A stretch of 64,000 nucleotides of DNA, from the NCBI GenBank assembly GCA_016946835.1, contig JACVTC010000117.1, forward strand, positions 226,001-290,000, read 5' to 3'. Shown one piece after another: positions 9,649-22,209 of this stretch; the stretch's first letter is position 1, and each line of letters begins with the position of its first letter. The stretch is from Neocallimastix lanati (nom. inval.). Lineage: Eukaryota; Neocallimastigomycota; Neocallimastigomycetes; Neocallimastigales; Neocallimastigaceae. The position numbers were made by a program, and so were the translations under genes. The notes under the pieces are model-generated. The model saw only the letters and a list, made by a program, of their open reading frames with translations, did no database searches and was not told the DNA's origin.

Positions 9649-11487
9649 ATGATGAAAAAAGTTATAAACTTCACTTATTTGATGAGTATTATTATTACTC
9701 TCTTAATTAATCCCTCTAACGCTAATGCAAGTACTAACGCTAAAGTGTCTGATTCTTTGATTAAAGAAACCGACATTAAACAAAATGATGAGAAATTTTA
9801 TATGGTGTTCATTAATAAATCAAATACCAATGATCACGAAAAACGTCAAGATAATGATGAATTTGTCAATTCAATGGTGGATGAAATTCATAATTTAATT
9901 ATAGGAAATAAAGACTCATACAAGGATCAAGAAAAATTCGAAGAAATTGAACAACAATCTTCTCAGTTAAAGAAAAGAGATTCTCCTGTTCATTATTTAA
10001 AAGATTATGGTGATTCCAGTTATGTCTATCCAATCTTTACTAACGAAGAAAAAACTATTCTTTATGCTTACCTTTCTGATGACTTAAAGGAAACCGTTGA
10101 ATCAATGCCAAATATTTCTGCAGTTAGACCTCCAATTACTTATGAACCGGATACCGCAGATTACAATGAAGAGGATATCAAAAAAGAAACAAAATGGAGT
10201 AAATTTGAAGTTCAAAATAAATCTCCACTCCATCTCTCTTTAATTTCTCAAGGTAAATATGATCAAGGATTAATTGGTGAATACGATTCTAATTATTATT
10301 ACCCAAGTTCAGCCGGAAAAGATATAGATATCTTTATTTTTGATGGGGGTTTCAATTTCAAGCATTCTGAATTCAGTAATAAGGATGAACGTGAAGCTAA
10401 ATGTGTCCTTCATATAGTGGAAGGAAAAATTTCAAATACTCCAAATACTGAATATTGTTATAGTGCAGAAGTTAGTGAATCAAGTCATGGTACTAAAGTG
10501 GCCACAGTTGCCGGCGGTCTTAAATATGGTGTTGCTCGTAAGGCTAATATCTATGGAGTTCTCATGGAAAATTATGATAACGTTAATGCTATCGCAGGTT
10601 TACAATATGTTAAGGATAATTTATTTAGACCAGGTAAAGCCATTTTCAACTTTTCATTTGGCGGTTACACTTCATACCAAAATTTTACTCAAAACGAAGA
10701 ATATCAAACATTCCAAAATTTAATTAACGAAATGTCAGAAGAAGGAGCTGTCTTCTTCTCATCAGCTGGAAATGCTAATTTAAATACCTATGATATTGAA
10801 AATGATGTCATTAAAGATCCATGTAGTTTTGAAAATGAAATTTGTGTTGGTGGTATTGGTAATCTTGATACCGAATCCCTCACTTACACCAAGTATAAAT
10901 ATTCTAATTATGGTAAAAATGTTGATATATATGCTCCATATCATGGTATTGTTGGGTTCCAAGATAAATATTTCGATAATTATGTTGATAATTTCCGTGG
11001 AACTTCCTTCTCCACTCCAATTGCTGCTGGTGTTGCTGCTACTATCATGAGTGAGAATCCAAAAATTAAATTTAATTCAAAATCTATGCTTCTTTACTTA
11101 TATAAATTAGGAGAAAGAAATATTGTTCAAGGAATTCCAGAAGACTATCCAAATATTTTCATTAATAATGGTAAACATATTGTTTATTCCAATAATAATG
11201 AATATAAAGGATGTGGTGTTCATTCAGGTAATTATCAATGTGGAGAAAATGAATGTTGCTCAGTTGATGGCCACTGTAGTACTGATGAAAATGTTTGTAA
11301 GAGTAGTGAAGGATGTCAAAAACAATTTGGTAAATGTGAAATTGTTTATGCTCCTAAAAACCGTGAATGTGGTAAAGGCTATGGAAATTGTAAAGATGGA
11401 TATTGTTGTTCTGCTCAAGGATACTGTGGTAAAACCGATGGTCATTGTGGCATTGGATGTCAAATTGATTTTGGAATTTGTTATTAA
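9649..11487 (+). CDS. Secreted subtilisin-like serine protease with two C-terminal CBM18 domains
   Basis: A 612-residue single-exon gene for an S8 family endopeptidase. A signal peptide spans about residues 1-27. Residues 48-165 look like an inhibitor I9-type propeptide (FYMVFINKS), with a dibasic KKR at 108-110. In the catalytic domain the triad is visible as D232 (FIFDGG), H280 (SSHGTKVA) and S453 (RGTSFSTPIAAG), and the oxyanion Asn is N375 (SSAGNAN). All key residues are present, so it should be active. After a short Asn-rich linker come two cysteine-rich hevein-type chitin-binding modules, about residues 522-563 (11212-11337) and 574-611 (11368-11481), with the CC..GHC and CC..GYCG signatures. 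The fusion suggests a protease anchored to chitin in fungal walls or fungal debris. The start is the first ATG of the frame, in an A-rich context; ATG ATG leaves a one-residue uncertainty. GC content is well above the flanks. Confidence 0.93.
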   Translation: MMKKVINFTYLMSIIITLLINPSNANASTNAKVSDSLIKETDIKQNDEKFYMVFINKSNTNDHEKRQDNDEFVNSMVDEIHNLIIGNKDSYKDQEKFEEIEQQSSQLKKRDSPVHYLKDYGDSSYVYPIFTNEEKTILYAYLSDDLKETVESMPNISAVRPPITYEPDTADYNEEDIKKETKWSKFEVQNKSPLHLSLISQGKYDQGLIGEYDSNYYYPSSAGKDIDIFIFDGGFNFKHSEFSNKDEREAKCVLHIVEGKISNTPNTEYCYSAEVSESSHGTKVATVAGGLKYGVARKANIYGVLMENYDNVNAIAGLQYVKDNLFRPGKAIFNFSFGGYTSYQNFTQNEEYQTFQNLINEMSEEGAVFFSSAGNANLNTYDIENDVIKDPCSFENEICVGGIGNLDTESLTYTKYKYSNYGKNVDIYAPYHGIVGFQDKYFDNYVDNFRGTSFSTPIAAGVAATIMSENPKIKFNSKSMLLYLYKLGERNIVQGIPEDYPNIFINNGKHIVYSNNNEYKGCGVHSGNYQCGENECCSVDGHCSTDENVCKSSEGCQKQFGKCEIVYAPKNRECGKGYGNCKDGYCCSAQGYCGKTDGHCGIGCQIDFGICY

Positions 11488-11719
11488 ATACATTAAATAA
11501 ATTACTAAAACTTTATCAAAAAAAAAAAAAATTTTTTTTTTATTTAAAAATAATAAATGAAAATAAATTTATTCATCATATTAAAAATTTTACTATAGAT
11601 TTAAAATACTATTAATTTTATTTATAAAGTAATTTATTTATAATTAATATTTATTTATAGATAAATTTAAAAATTTTAAAATATATATATATATATATAT
11701 AATAAATTAATAGTATTTT

Positions 11720-11760
<41 letters not shown>

Positions 11761-12335
11761 AATAAATAAATATATATATATATATTTATAAAATTATTTA
11801 ATAATAACAAATAATAATAAAAAAAATAAATAATAAAAATAATAGAAATAAAAGAATAAATAATAATAATAAATAATAATAATAATAATTGTTATAATAA
11901 AAAATAATAATAATAAAATAATAATAAATAATAAAATAATAGTTATAAAAAAATAATAATAATAAATAATAATAATAAAATAATAGTTATAATAAAAAAT
12001 AATAATAATAAAATAATAATAATAATAAATAATAAAATAATAGTTATAATAAAAAAATAATAGTATTTAAATAAGTAATAAAATAATAATAGATAAAAAA
12101 TAAATACTAATAAAAATATTAAAAATAAAAAAATAAATAATAAAATAAAAATAAAAAACTAAATAATAAAAATAATAAAAATAATAAAAACAAAAAAATA
12201 AATAAAAATAATAAAAACAAAAAAATAAATAAAAATAATAATATAATAATAAATTATAAAAATAAAATCAATAAAAATTAAAATTTCAAAAAATAAATAA
12301 ATTTATTAATAAATAAAAAAATATTAAAAAGAAAG

Positions 12336-12368
<33 letters not shown>

Positions 12369-12840
12369 TATTAAACGAATAAAAAAAAAAAAAAAAGGAA
12401 ATAAGTTGATTTAAAAAAATTTTTTTTTTTTGAATACACTATCAAAATATTTATTATATAAAATTTATATAATAAATATTTTAATATAATATTTAATAGG
12501 GATGTATTTTATAAATTATAAATTATTATCAATTAAAAAACTTTATTATTTATTTTAAATATAAAAAACTAATTTCTGAAAAGAATTTTATTTTGGATTC
12601 TTCAATATTTTATTAAATAAATCTTTCAGAGAATTCCCCTTTATGTAAGGAATAAAAAAAAAAAAAAAAAAAAGTAAAATTTTAGTAGACAAATTTAGAT
12701 ATATTTCAATCAAAAAAAAAAAAAAAAAAAAAAAAAAACAATTGTAAACTTTTACTAGGATAGAGATAGGACAGGAAAATCTATTAAGGATAAAAGTTTA
12801 TAAGAAAAAATGAATTTGAGAAAACTAGACTAGATACTAC
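11488..12840. other. AT-rich spacer with microsatellites
   Basis: No gene is seen. It contains a poly-A tract of about 38 bases (11721-11758), long stretches of AATAAT- and AAATAAAAAT-like sequence (11.76-12.3 kb), TA repeats and a 17-bp inverted repeat at 12444-12482. Confidence 0.65.
12444..12482. repeat. 17-bp perfect inverted repeat
   Basis: The left arm AAAATATTTATTATATA (12444-12460) is the exact reverse complement of 12466-12482, with a 5-base spacer. It is purely A/T, so it is less striking than the other palindromes in the window. Confidence 0.55.
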
Positions 12841-12860
12841 CTAAAACTCAACTTTAAATA

Positions 12861-13058
12861 TCCCCGAATATAACATTGGTTTTCGATGAGTACTTCGTGC
12901 CAGATGTAGACATAAATTTCGATGCTTGTGTTGCCAAAGCCTCTAATATAGTTGAAGACGACTGTCCAGAACGCTGTCCTTGCTATTATAAAGAAAAAAG
13001 TAATCCTCAATCGGAATATTGGTCCGTTGCACATGGACTTTTATTTGAATATATTTGA
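12861..13058 (+). pseudogene. Cysteine-containing coding fragment, unidentified
   Basis: A GC-richer island is open in one plus-strand frame from about 12858 to the TGA at 13056. It has no ATG. It contains VFDEYFVPDVDINFDACVAK and then DDCPERCPCYY and SEYWSVAHG. The clustered cysteines and balanced composition differ sharply from the surrounding A/T runs and suggest an exon or gene remnant. I do not recognise the family. The opposite strand is also open for 65 codons but gives a less protein-like sequence. Confidence 0.3.
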
Positions 13059-13624
13059 ATTTATTGGCATTTTTTTTACTTTATTTTAAATATTACTTTT
13101 ATTTCACATTACTATTTAAAAAATTATTATATTCAAATTAGACCAATAAAATTTTTTTTATTATTAATTTTTTTTTTTTTTTTCTTTTTTTTTTTTTTTA
13201 AAAAAAAAAAAATAATCATATAATTAATAAATGAATAAATAAAGTTAAAGTTCTCAATAACTGTAGGTATAAAAAAAAAGTTTAGAACTCGTTCTTTGAG
13301 GGAACTACATATATAGCTATGTACAATAAACGAACATTTCATTATTAGTTAATTTAATGTCTTTAAAGGATTTAATTATTTTTTATTATTTTTTCTTCTC
13401 CTTTTTACCTTTTAAATTTTTTTTTTTTATTAAACATTTATACAATTCTATTTTTGTTAGCTTTTGAAACTAATTTTACTCAATTACCTTAATAGATCAG
13501 ATAAACTTTTTTTTATTTATTTTATTTGCTAACTTTAATTTAACATGGAAGAATTATTTGATATACTCAGTACTAACTTTATTTTTGTATATCTTTTATA
13601 TATCTCTTTATATATATATTTCAT

Positions 13625-13656
<32 letters not shown>

Positions 13657-13849
13657 TTTATTTCATTTTCTTTTTTTTCAAATATATATATTTTTATTTT
13701 TTTTCATTATAATATTTTATCTATATCTTGTCTTTGTTTATTAATACCACTACCTTCCTTGTTATCATTTTTATTTATTTTAATTCATTTTTTTTTTTAA
13801 GTTATGAGGTAATTTATACTTTATTTTCTTAGTGATAAAATTGACTATT

Positions 13850-13884
<35 letters not shown>

Positions 13885-14261
13885 ATAAAAAAAAAAAGAA
13901 TAAAAAAAAATTAAATTATTATAAATTTTTATTTGTTTTTATGTTACAATTATTTCTCTTTGTTCCATTCACTATTTTCTGCTAATGCTTTGTTAATTTA
14001 ATTCTTTCTAATATTTATTTTCCTATCTTTTTACTATTACAATCCAGAATATAAACATATTATTAAAGAATTCTAAGACAATTTTTAATATAATGTAACA
14101 ACATCTTGTTATTAACTCTTCTCAATTATATTCAATGAATTTTAGACCCTTAATTATTCAATTATCACTAATTTAAAACAATCAATATGAACCTATAATA
14201 ATATAATCAAATCTTTGATTACTTACGCTAATTTAATAATATTGAAAAAAAAAATTATTAA
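13059..14261. other. AT-rich spacer
   Basis: No gene is recognised. It contains T-rich low-complexity DNA (13.56-13.80 kb encodes only Ile/Phe/Tyr runs), a 30-base A tract near 13853-13882 and scattered GC-richer words without a frame. Confidence 0.6.
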
Positions 14262-14925
14262 ATGATATTCAACCATGATATCAAAGATTGGTCTGTAAAA
14301 CAACTCTATAATGCAATTAATTTAAACACTAAATAATTCAACCTGCTTTTTTCTATTAGTAAAAGATATTCACCTTTTCATGACTCTTATTTTGTTGTTA
14401 CTTACACTAAAAGCTAAAAGAACGAAAAGGTACATGTTATTGGGGTTCATTCTTATTCTTCCTGTTGTTTTTAGCCCGGAATCTCTCCTATATAAATATA
14501 TTATCTCAGAATGCCTAAATTCTTTTCTGGTATTATATTTTTTCTCTAGAGAAGTTTAAAGAATCCTCGACTCTGTGCTTTTTCGGAACTTGAAAAATGG
14601 ATTAATTATACTAATACAAAAATTCCTCCTGTTTTTTTAGTTAGTGACCTTTCATAAGAAATGGAATACTGATTTCATTATATTTATTTTAAAAAAACAA
14701 AAAAAAAAAAAAAAAGGAGACCTTTCTTATTGTAATTACTATCATGGAATCTTATTAATAAATATTAATAATGAAGTTCTAAAAATTATTTAAAAAGTTT
14801 TGAACAATTTATATAAATTTTTATCTTTTTAAGAATTAAATTTAACTACATAGAGATTATAATCTTAAGGCTAATTTTTAAGAATGTCAGTAAGTATTTC
14901 ATCACCAATTAGAAATTAAATAAAT
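14262..14925 (+). pseudogene. Possible decayed coding region interrupted by TAA/TAG stops
   Basis: From an ATG at 14262 one plus-strand frame reads protein-like segments (DIKDWSVKQLYNAINLN, KRYSPFHDSYFVVTYTKS, KNEKVHVIGVHSYSSCC, RMPKFFSGIIFFL, ELEKWINYTNTKIPPVFL). They are separated by six TAA or TAG codons and one TGA before an A tract at about 14694-14715. A shifted frame after the tract (GDLSYCNYYHGIL) continues in the same style. The order of codons (many RNY triplets) and higher GC suggest former coding sequence. The number of stops is not below what random AT-rich DNA would give, so this is weak. No family is recognised. Confidence 0.3.
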
Positions 14926-16263
14926 AATATATAAAAAATAATTAAGAAATAAGTATTAGTATTTAGTTAATTTTAATATTCAATAGAATTATTAGTTAAT
15001 AATTTTATTAATATATATAAATTAAATAACATTAATATATGTATAATACATTTATGAATGAAAATTTTAAATGTATTGAATTATAGGATATAGAATATAT
15101 TATCTATTATAATTTTATTTGTTAGATTTTCAAACTAAAATTCCTTTCATCAAAATTACAAAATAAATTTTTCGTACGAATTTTATATTATAAAATTTTA
15201 TTTGATGTTAATTAAACCAAACATTAAATAAAATTAAATTAATCCTTTTTGTGATAAAAAAGAGGTCTATATAATAAAAAAAAAAAAAAAAAAAAAAAAA
15301 CATTAATACTAATATAGTGATACGATACTTATAAATAATATAGAAATAATAATAAAAATAATTTATAATAATAGATAAATAATTTAATATATATAAATAA
15401 ATGATAATAAGTATTAATAAAATTAAATAAGATAAATTGACCAATAGAATAGAGTTAAAAGAAATATTGAAGTATAAAATGAAGAAAATAAATAATAAAT
15501 TAGGAAAGGAGTTAGAGAGCTAACTGGGAAATATTATTAAGGAGAGAAAACTTAATATTAGTATAATTATAGTTATAAAATAAATAATTAGCTATTTAGA
15601 GGAATTAACTAATATAAATTTTAATAGAATTAATATGTATTATTATATTTAAAATAATAAAATATATTGACTAAGATTTAAATATATAATAAAAAAAAAA
15701 GATTAAAATACGACAAACGTATTATTATCACTGTGTATTATTTATTTTATTAGTGTGTGTTTATTATTATATTCTTCTATAAGAATATATTATTTTATAA
15801 TTAAATAACTTGCTCAACCGAATATTGATACTTTTAACAAACTCGTATCAATAGTGATAATTAAAAAAAAAAAAATATTATATTAAAAAATTATTTTATA
15901 TAAAAAGAAAAAATAGAATTTTTAGATAGGATTAAGAAAAAAAATTTTATAATAAAAAAAAAGTTTTATAATTTGTAAATATAATGAAGGTAATGAAGGG
16001 AAGTTATAAAAAAAAAAAGTGTATTTTTAATATATAAAAAAATAAAACAAAAGAAAAATTTTATTTTGGGTAATTAAATTTTATATTAAATAAAGTTTTC
16101 AATAAAAAAAAATCATTTGTACATTATTGAATACTAATAGTTGGGCTTATCTAAAATAATTATTAAATATAATGTGTAATGTATTATTTAAAAAAAAAAA
16201 AAAAAAATTTACATTTATTTATCCATACTTTGATTTATTAAGTTTAATTAAATAATTTTTATT

Positions 16264-16289
<26 letters not shown>
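14926..16289. other. AT-rich spacer with small nested inverted repeats
   Basis: No gene is seen. Nested inverted repeats lie at 15724-15861: ATTATCACT at 15724-15732 against 15853-15861, and ATTGATAC at 15824-15831 against 15845-15852. The rest is A/T-rich. Confidence 0.55.
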
Positions 16290-16297
<8 letters not shown>

Positions 16298-16492
16298 AAA
16301 AAAAAAAACTTTTTTTAAATTATATTATTTAAAAAAAAATTTTTTTCAATTTGAAGTATTATTCTTTTTATACAAGACGTATTTGTATCATAACTTTTTA
16401 ATATAATAAAAGTTTTGTTTTATATATATATATAATCATATTATTATTATTTTTTTATTTAATTAATGTTCAGTAACTAATGAATGAGAAAA

Positions 16493-16614
16493 ATATAAAA
16501 TATAAAATATAAAATATAAAATATTGAATATAAAATATAAAATATAAAATATTGAATATAAAATATTGAATATAAAATATTGAATATAAAATATTAAATA
16601 TAAAATATAGAATA
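16493..16614. repeat. AT-rich minisatellite upstream of LRR gene A
   Basis: A tandem array of 10-base-type units (AATATAAAAT with interspersed ATTGAATATA) lies about 1.35 kb upstream of the gene A start. The equivalent place in unit B (about 27826-27860) has only a short degenerate version, so the array expanded in A or collapsed in B. Confidence 0.7.
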
Positions 16615-17552
16615 AAATCGAATGTACATATATAACATTTTACATTATTTTTTTTAATAAAAACATATTGCATTTGTTTAAAATAATTATTTTTATATAA
16701 ATGAATAAATAAACATTAATATTTTTTAATATAAGAATAATAATATTAATAATAAAAATTTATAAATTCAAAGTGTATTTTCACAATAAATGATTTATTA
16801 TTACCTTAATTTTCTTTAGTTTTAATTATTTTGAATAACAATAATATCATGGAAAAATAATAATAATAATAATAATAATATTAATAATAATAAAAAAAGC
16901 AATGGTAATAAATAATTATAATAATAATAATAATAATAAATAATTATAATTAATAACAAATTAATAATATATTATTTATTAAGATGTTATACTAAAGTTG
17001 CCTAACTTGTAAGGAAGGAGCATTGTTCATCTTTTAATTATAGCAATAGTTTGGAAATAATTTTTATTTATTTATTCTGTAATTAACTTCATTAAAAGAA
17101 AGAATAATTATTATAAATAATTTCACTAAATTATTTAATATGTAAAGAAGTTATATATTAAATAATATTTAACGAAAAATGTTTACTATTTAGTTTATTA
17201 ATAAAACTTCATTATATTTGACTAATTTACTTCTTCCCCTTCTAAAAGTCATCTTTTCTAAAATTATTTACATTTTTTTTTTTTATGTATTATTCTTCTT
17301 AAGGTTAATATGGTAATAATATAATATAATAAAACTATTAAAATGATAAAATATAAAATTTATAAATAATTATATTAATTTAGAATAAAAATATCAAATT
17401 TTAATATAACTTTATAAATTCTAATACATTAATTATTTATATTCATATACAATTTCCTTTTTTTACACTTTCAATACTTTAATAATTTTAAATAATTCTT
17501 TATTAACAGTAATAATGAATAAAATAAATTAAAGAAAAAAAGCCTTTTCATA

Positions 17553-17583
<31 letters not shown>

Positions 17584-17782
17584 ATTGGTTAAATATAGGA
17601 ATAATTAATTATTGATAATGAAAGTTCTGTAAAGAATTTTTATATATTAATTTTTTTTAACAACAGCCATGATCCATGGATTAAGTTCATTTTTTTTTTA
17701 TTTTTAAATTAAATTAATTTAATTAATCTTAAATACAAATATATTTTATTATTCATATTATATATTTAAATAAATATTATAT

Positions 17783-17815
17783 ATACTCTCAATATTTCTA
17801 ATATATTGAGAGTAT
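17783..17815. repeat. 13-bp perfect inverted repeat upstream of LRR gene A
   Basis: ATACTCTCAATAT (17783-17795) is the exact reverse complement of 17803-17815, with a 7-base loop, about 140 bases before the gene A ATG. Unit B lacks it. It may be an operator-like site or the footprint of a small insertion. Confidence 0.65.
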
Positions 17816-17956
17816 TCAAAAAAATTTATATATAAATATTCTTTTTTTCTTTTTTTTTTTTTATAGTATTTTTATTTTAATTTCTCTATTTTAATTTCAT
17901 TTTTTATAATTATTTTTATACATTGATACACTTAATTATTTAATAACAATTATTTA

Positions 17957-20240
17957 ATGATATTGAATATAAAATTATTATTGAGTTTATTACTATTTAT
18001 TTCTGTTGTATATTCGAAAATTTCTCCTTTCGAATATAATGAAATTTCTGAAGATGAAGATGAAAATATTGAAAGTGATTGTTTAGATATTAAAAGTATT
18101 TCAGAGGATATAAGATGTTATAAAAATGACAAAGGAGAAGTTGCCAAAATGTAGTTTTTTAATATTTATTATTAAATACAATAAAAAAAAATTTATAATA
18201 AATAGAAAAGTTAATATTAAAACTTTTGTTTCATTATTTCTTTATAAATAGAGAAGTTAGACCCGAATCATTCAATGAGAAATTATTAAATTATAAAACA
18301 ATTACAAATATGTATGTATATTTAAAAAAATTTTTTTTTAATAAATTTGTATTTTTATTATTATTATTATTATTATCATTGCAATTTATTATTATTAATT
18401 AATTAATAATGTTTATTTATTATTATGAATTTTTTGTATAGTACTTATACTATTGATATTGAATTGGATTATGAAAAGAGTAAAGAAAAAATATATAATG
18501 AATTTCCTGAATCTCTTCTTAAATTTTCAAATTTGAAATATTTGTAAATATTATATATTTTATAAATTTTTTACAATGTCATGTATTATTAATTTTTTTA
18601 TATTATTTTTATTTTTTATAATTTTTTCTCCTTTTTTTTCTTCATTTTAGAGCTCTTAATTATCATGGATATGAAGAATTTCGTATATATAATATCTACG
18701 AAGATCTTCCAATTGATAAAAATTATATTTCAAGACTTCCCAAAACTTTGGAAGAATTGTAAATTAAAATTTTATTATTTATGTTTATATTTGTTATTAT
18801 TATATAATTTAAAATTTTTATTTTTATATTTAACATTTTAATTATTTTTTTTCTTTTTTTATATTATAATTTTTAAAGATCTTTATCTCATATAGATTTG
18901 AAACAATATAATATCGATGAAATTGCTTCTTTAAGTAATCTTAAAGCTTTGTAAATATTAATAAATTAAGTTTCAAGTTATATATATTAAACGTTTTTGC
19001 TATCTATTTAATATATATATTTTTTTTAAAAAAATATTGAATAATATTTTCTCTTTAATATATATTAAAAATATAATAAAAAATAAAGAAATTTATTTAA
19101 TTGCAATATTGAAAATGTGAAATTTAGTTCATTGGAAAATAATAATATCTCAGAATTGTAATTATACTTTTTTATTATTATAAATAATTAAATAATTATT
19201 ATTTTTAATAATTCTTAATTCTATTGATAAATTATGTATTAAATTAAAACTCATTATTATCATTATTATAAGACGTATTTATTATTCGTCAGGCAAATAC
19301 GATGGCTATCATTTATTAGAAAAGAATATTTTTAAATATTTCAAGTCTTTAAAAAAATTGTAAATACATATATATTTATAAATATATAAATATATAAATA
19401 AAAATTTAATATTATATATATATAAATTATAAATTTATCATTAACATAATAAATATGTTAATTAATAATTATAGATCTATAGATGGAGTAGAAATTTCAC
19501 AAGATAACATTAATGAAATTGGTACTTTAACCGATATAGAAGAACTGTAATTTTTTTTAATTAAATATTCTATATATTAATAGATATTATATAAATTATT
19601 TTTAAATTAATTTATGTATAAATTATTAACAAATATATATATATATATATATTATATTATATTTTTTATATTATTATTTGTGTGGAAAATCGATGTTTAA
19701 TTTTATATTATTATTATTCTTATTTAATATAATTAAATTTTTTTTAAATTAGTAATATTAAACTTCATTCTAATTTAAAGCTTGATCCTTTACAAAATTT
19801 AAATAAACTTTCTGTTGCGTAAGTATTTATGTATTAAATATTATAATAATTAATTATTTTTTAATTATTAAAATATTCTAAAATATTATTTTTTATTTTT
19901 AAAAAATATAATTTAAACAAAATTAAAATTTCATGTATTCTGAGAAAAAAAAAAAAACATTTTTCTTTATTAATTTATAATTATTGATATTAGTAATATA
20001 GGATATTATGAGAGAAATATGGATTATAGTGAATATGAAGATGAAATTGAATTGGTTTTGAACTTAAAACTCCCAACAAATATAAGAGAATTGTATTTAT
20101 TATATTTTTTAAGAAAAATCTTTTATAAATATATCTAAATAAATAAAAATTATTTAAAATAAATATTAATTATTTAATATTAATAAAATATATTGTTCTT
20201 CTTATATGTATAAATATATGTATAAATATATATATTTATA

Positions 20241-20272
<32 letters not shown>

Positions 20273-22171
20273 GTTTTTAAATAATATTTAAATAAGGTAT
20301 CTTGAAAATGTAAAATTGTCACAATCTAATTTAGACCTTATCTCTACTTTTAAGAATCTAGAAAAATTGTAACATTTTTATAAAATATTATAAAATAAGA
20401 TAATTTATAAAATCTATAATATATATATATATAAATATAAAATATGGATAAATATAAAATTAATATACATTTTAATGTAGAATAATCTATGTAGAGTCAT
20501 CTTTAAAATATGATTCATTAAAAAGTCTTAGCAAACTTACAGATTTGTATATATTATATAAAATATCTATAATTGATATAATCCAAATTTAAATATCTAA
20601 TGATTTACAATTATTATTATTTATTATTAATTGTTATTTTTATTATTTTTATTATTAATATTTTTTACCATTATTATCCTTTTTATAGGAAAATTATTAA
20701 TTATTATAAACCATTGAATTTGAAGATTCCAAAATCTATTAAAAATTTGTAATTAGAAATAGAATAAAATATTATTAATTTAAAAAAAAAAAAAATTATA
20801 TGTATGCAAATTAATATAAATATATATATTATATATATTGATTTTTTAAAAAAGATATTTAATTGATGTAAATTTATCTCAAGAAAATATTGATGAAATA
20901 AGCACAGCTAATATTGAAAAATTGTAAATCATATATTATTTATTATTTAATAATAATATTAATAATCTATAATTAATCTTAATTAATACTATTAATATAG
21001 TAGAATTATTTTTATTTATAGATTAGAAGCATATTAATATATTTATTATCATTATTACTTACTATTTTTTTAAATTTATCATAGATCATTAGTGGAATGC
21101 TATTTTGCCAATGATATTAAATTTGATTCATTTAAAACCTTGAATCTTAAAAAACTGTATTTATTTTGAATTTTTATTTATTAAAAATTATTAATAAGAT
21201 AGATAAATTATTATAAATAATAAAATAGTTTAAAATAATTAACATATATCTTTATTAATCAATCCTCTTTCTATTTATCTATCTATCTACCTATCTATAT
21301 TTAATTAATTATATTAAATATTAAATTAATATAATATAAATTTTAATTTTAAAATAGTTCAATTGCATTTCCATTTTACAATGATAAAGACAGCGAGGAT
21401 AAGAATTATGGAAAACTTAAAGAAATTCCTGAATTATTCTATTCATTTAAAGATTTAGAAGAATTGTTTGTATTATATATATATATTTATAGCATATTTT
21501 ACATTTATATTTATATTATATTCAATATATATAATTGTTCATAATATATTTATATCGTATTTATTTAATATATTTTTATTATTTATTCTTTATATATAGA
21601 TATATTAAAAAACAAAGAATAACTTCTCTTTCTAATAAAATTGGAAATTTAAAGAATCTTAAAATTCTGTAGGTTTATTTTTTTTTAAAAATTATTTAAT
21701 TTTTTATTATTATTTAATAATGTATTTTATTTTTCTAAAAAAAAAAAAAAAAAAATGTTGTTACTAAATAATTATTTTTATTTATTATTTAATTTTATTA
21801 ATAAATGAAAAATATTTAATATTCTAAATAACCATTATTTATTAAAAATGTAAAATAGTAATTTAAGAGATAATGATATTGAAAATCTCCCAGAAGAAGT
21901 ATCTAAACTTGATAATCTTGAAATTTTGTAAATTTTCAATATATATATATATATATTTATAATTCATTTATTTATTTAACTTGTTTTAATAAATCTTTTT
22001 TTTTTTTTTTTTATATTAAATGAAAATTTTATAAAAATTTTTTTTAGAGATTTATCACATAATAAAATATATGCTGATATTCCAGAATCTTATAATAATT
22101 TATCTAAACTCACTGAAATGTATGTATATTTTTAATTCTAATTATTATTAATATTATTAATTTATGATTAT

Positions 22172-22209
<38 letters not shown>

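Noticed and set aside
13558-13800. 80-codon Ile/Phe/Tyr/Leu frame on the plus strand
   Set aside because: It is encoded by TA and T tracts; looks hydrophobic only because of composition.
17957-18154. Separate 65-residue secreted peptide (and its twin at 29595-29795)
   Set aside because: The stop is inside the intron directly after a GTAG donor; splicing continues the frame into exon 2.
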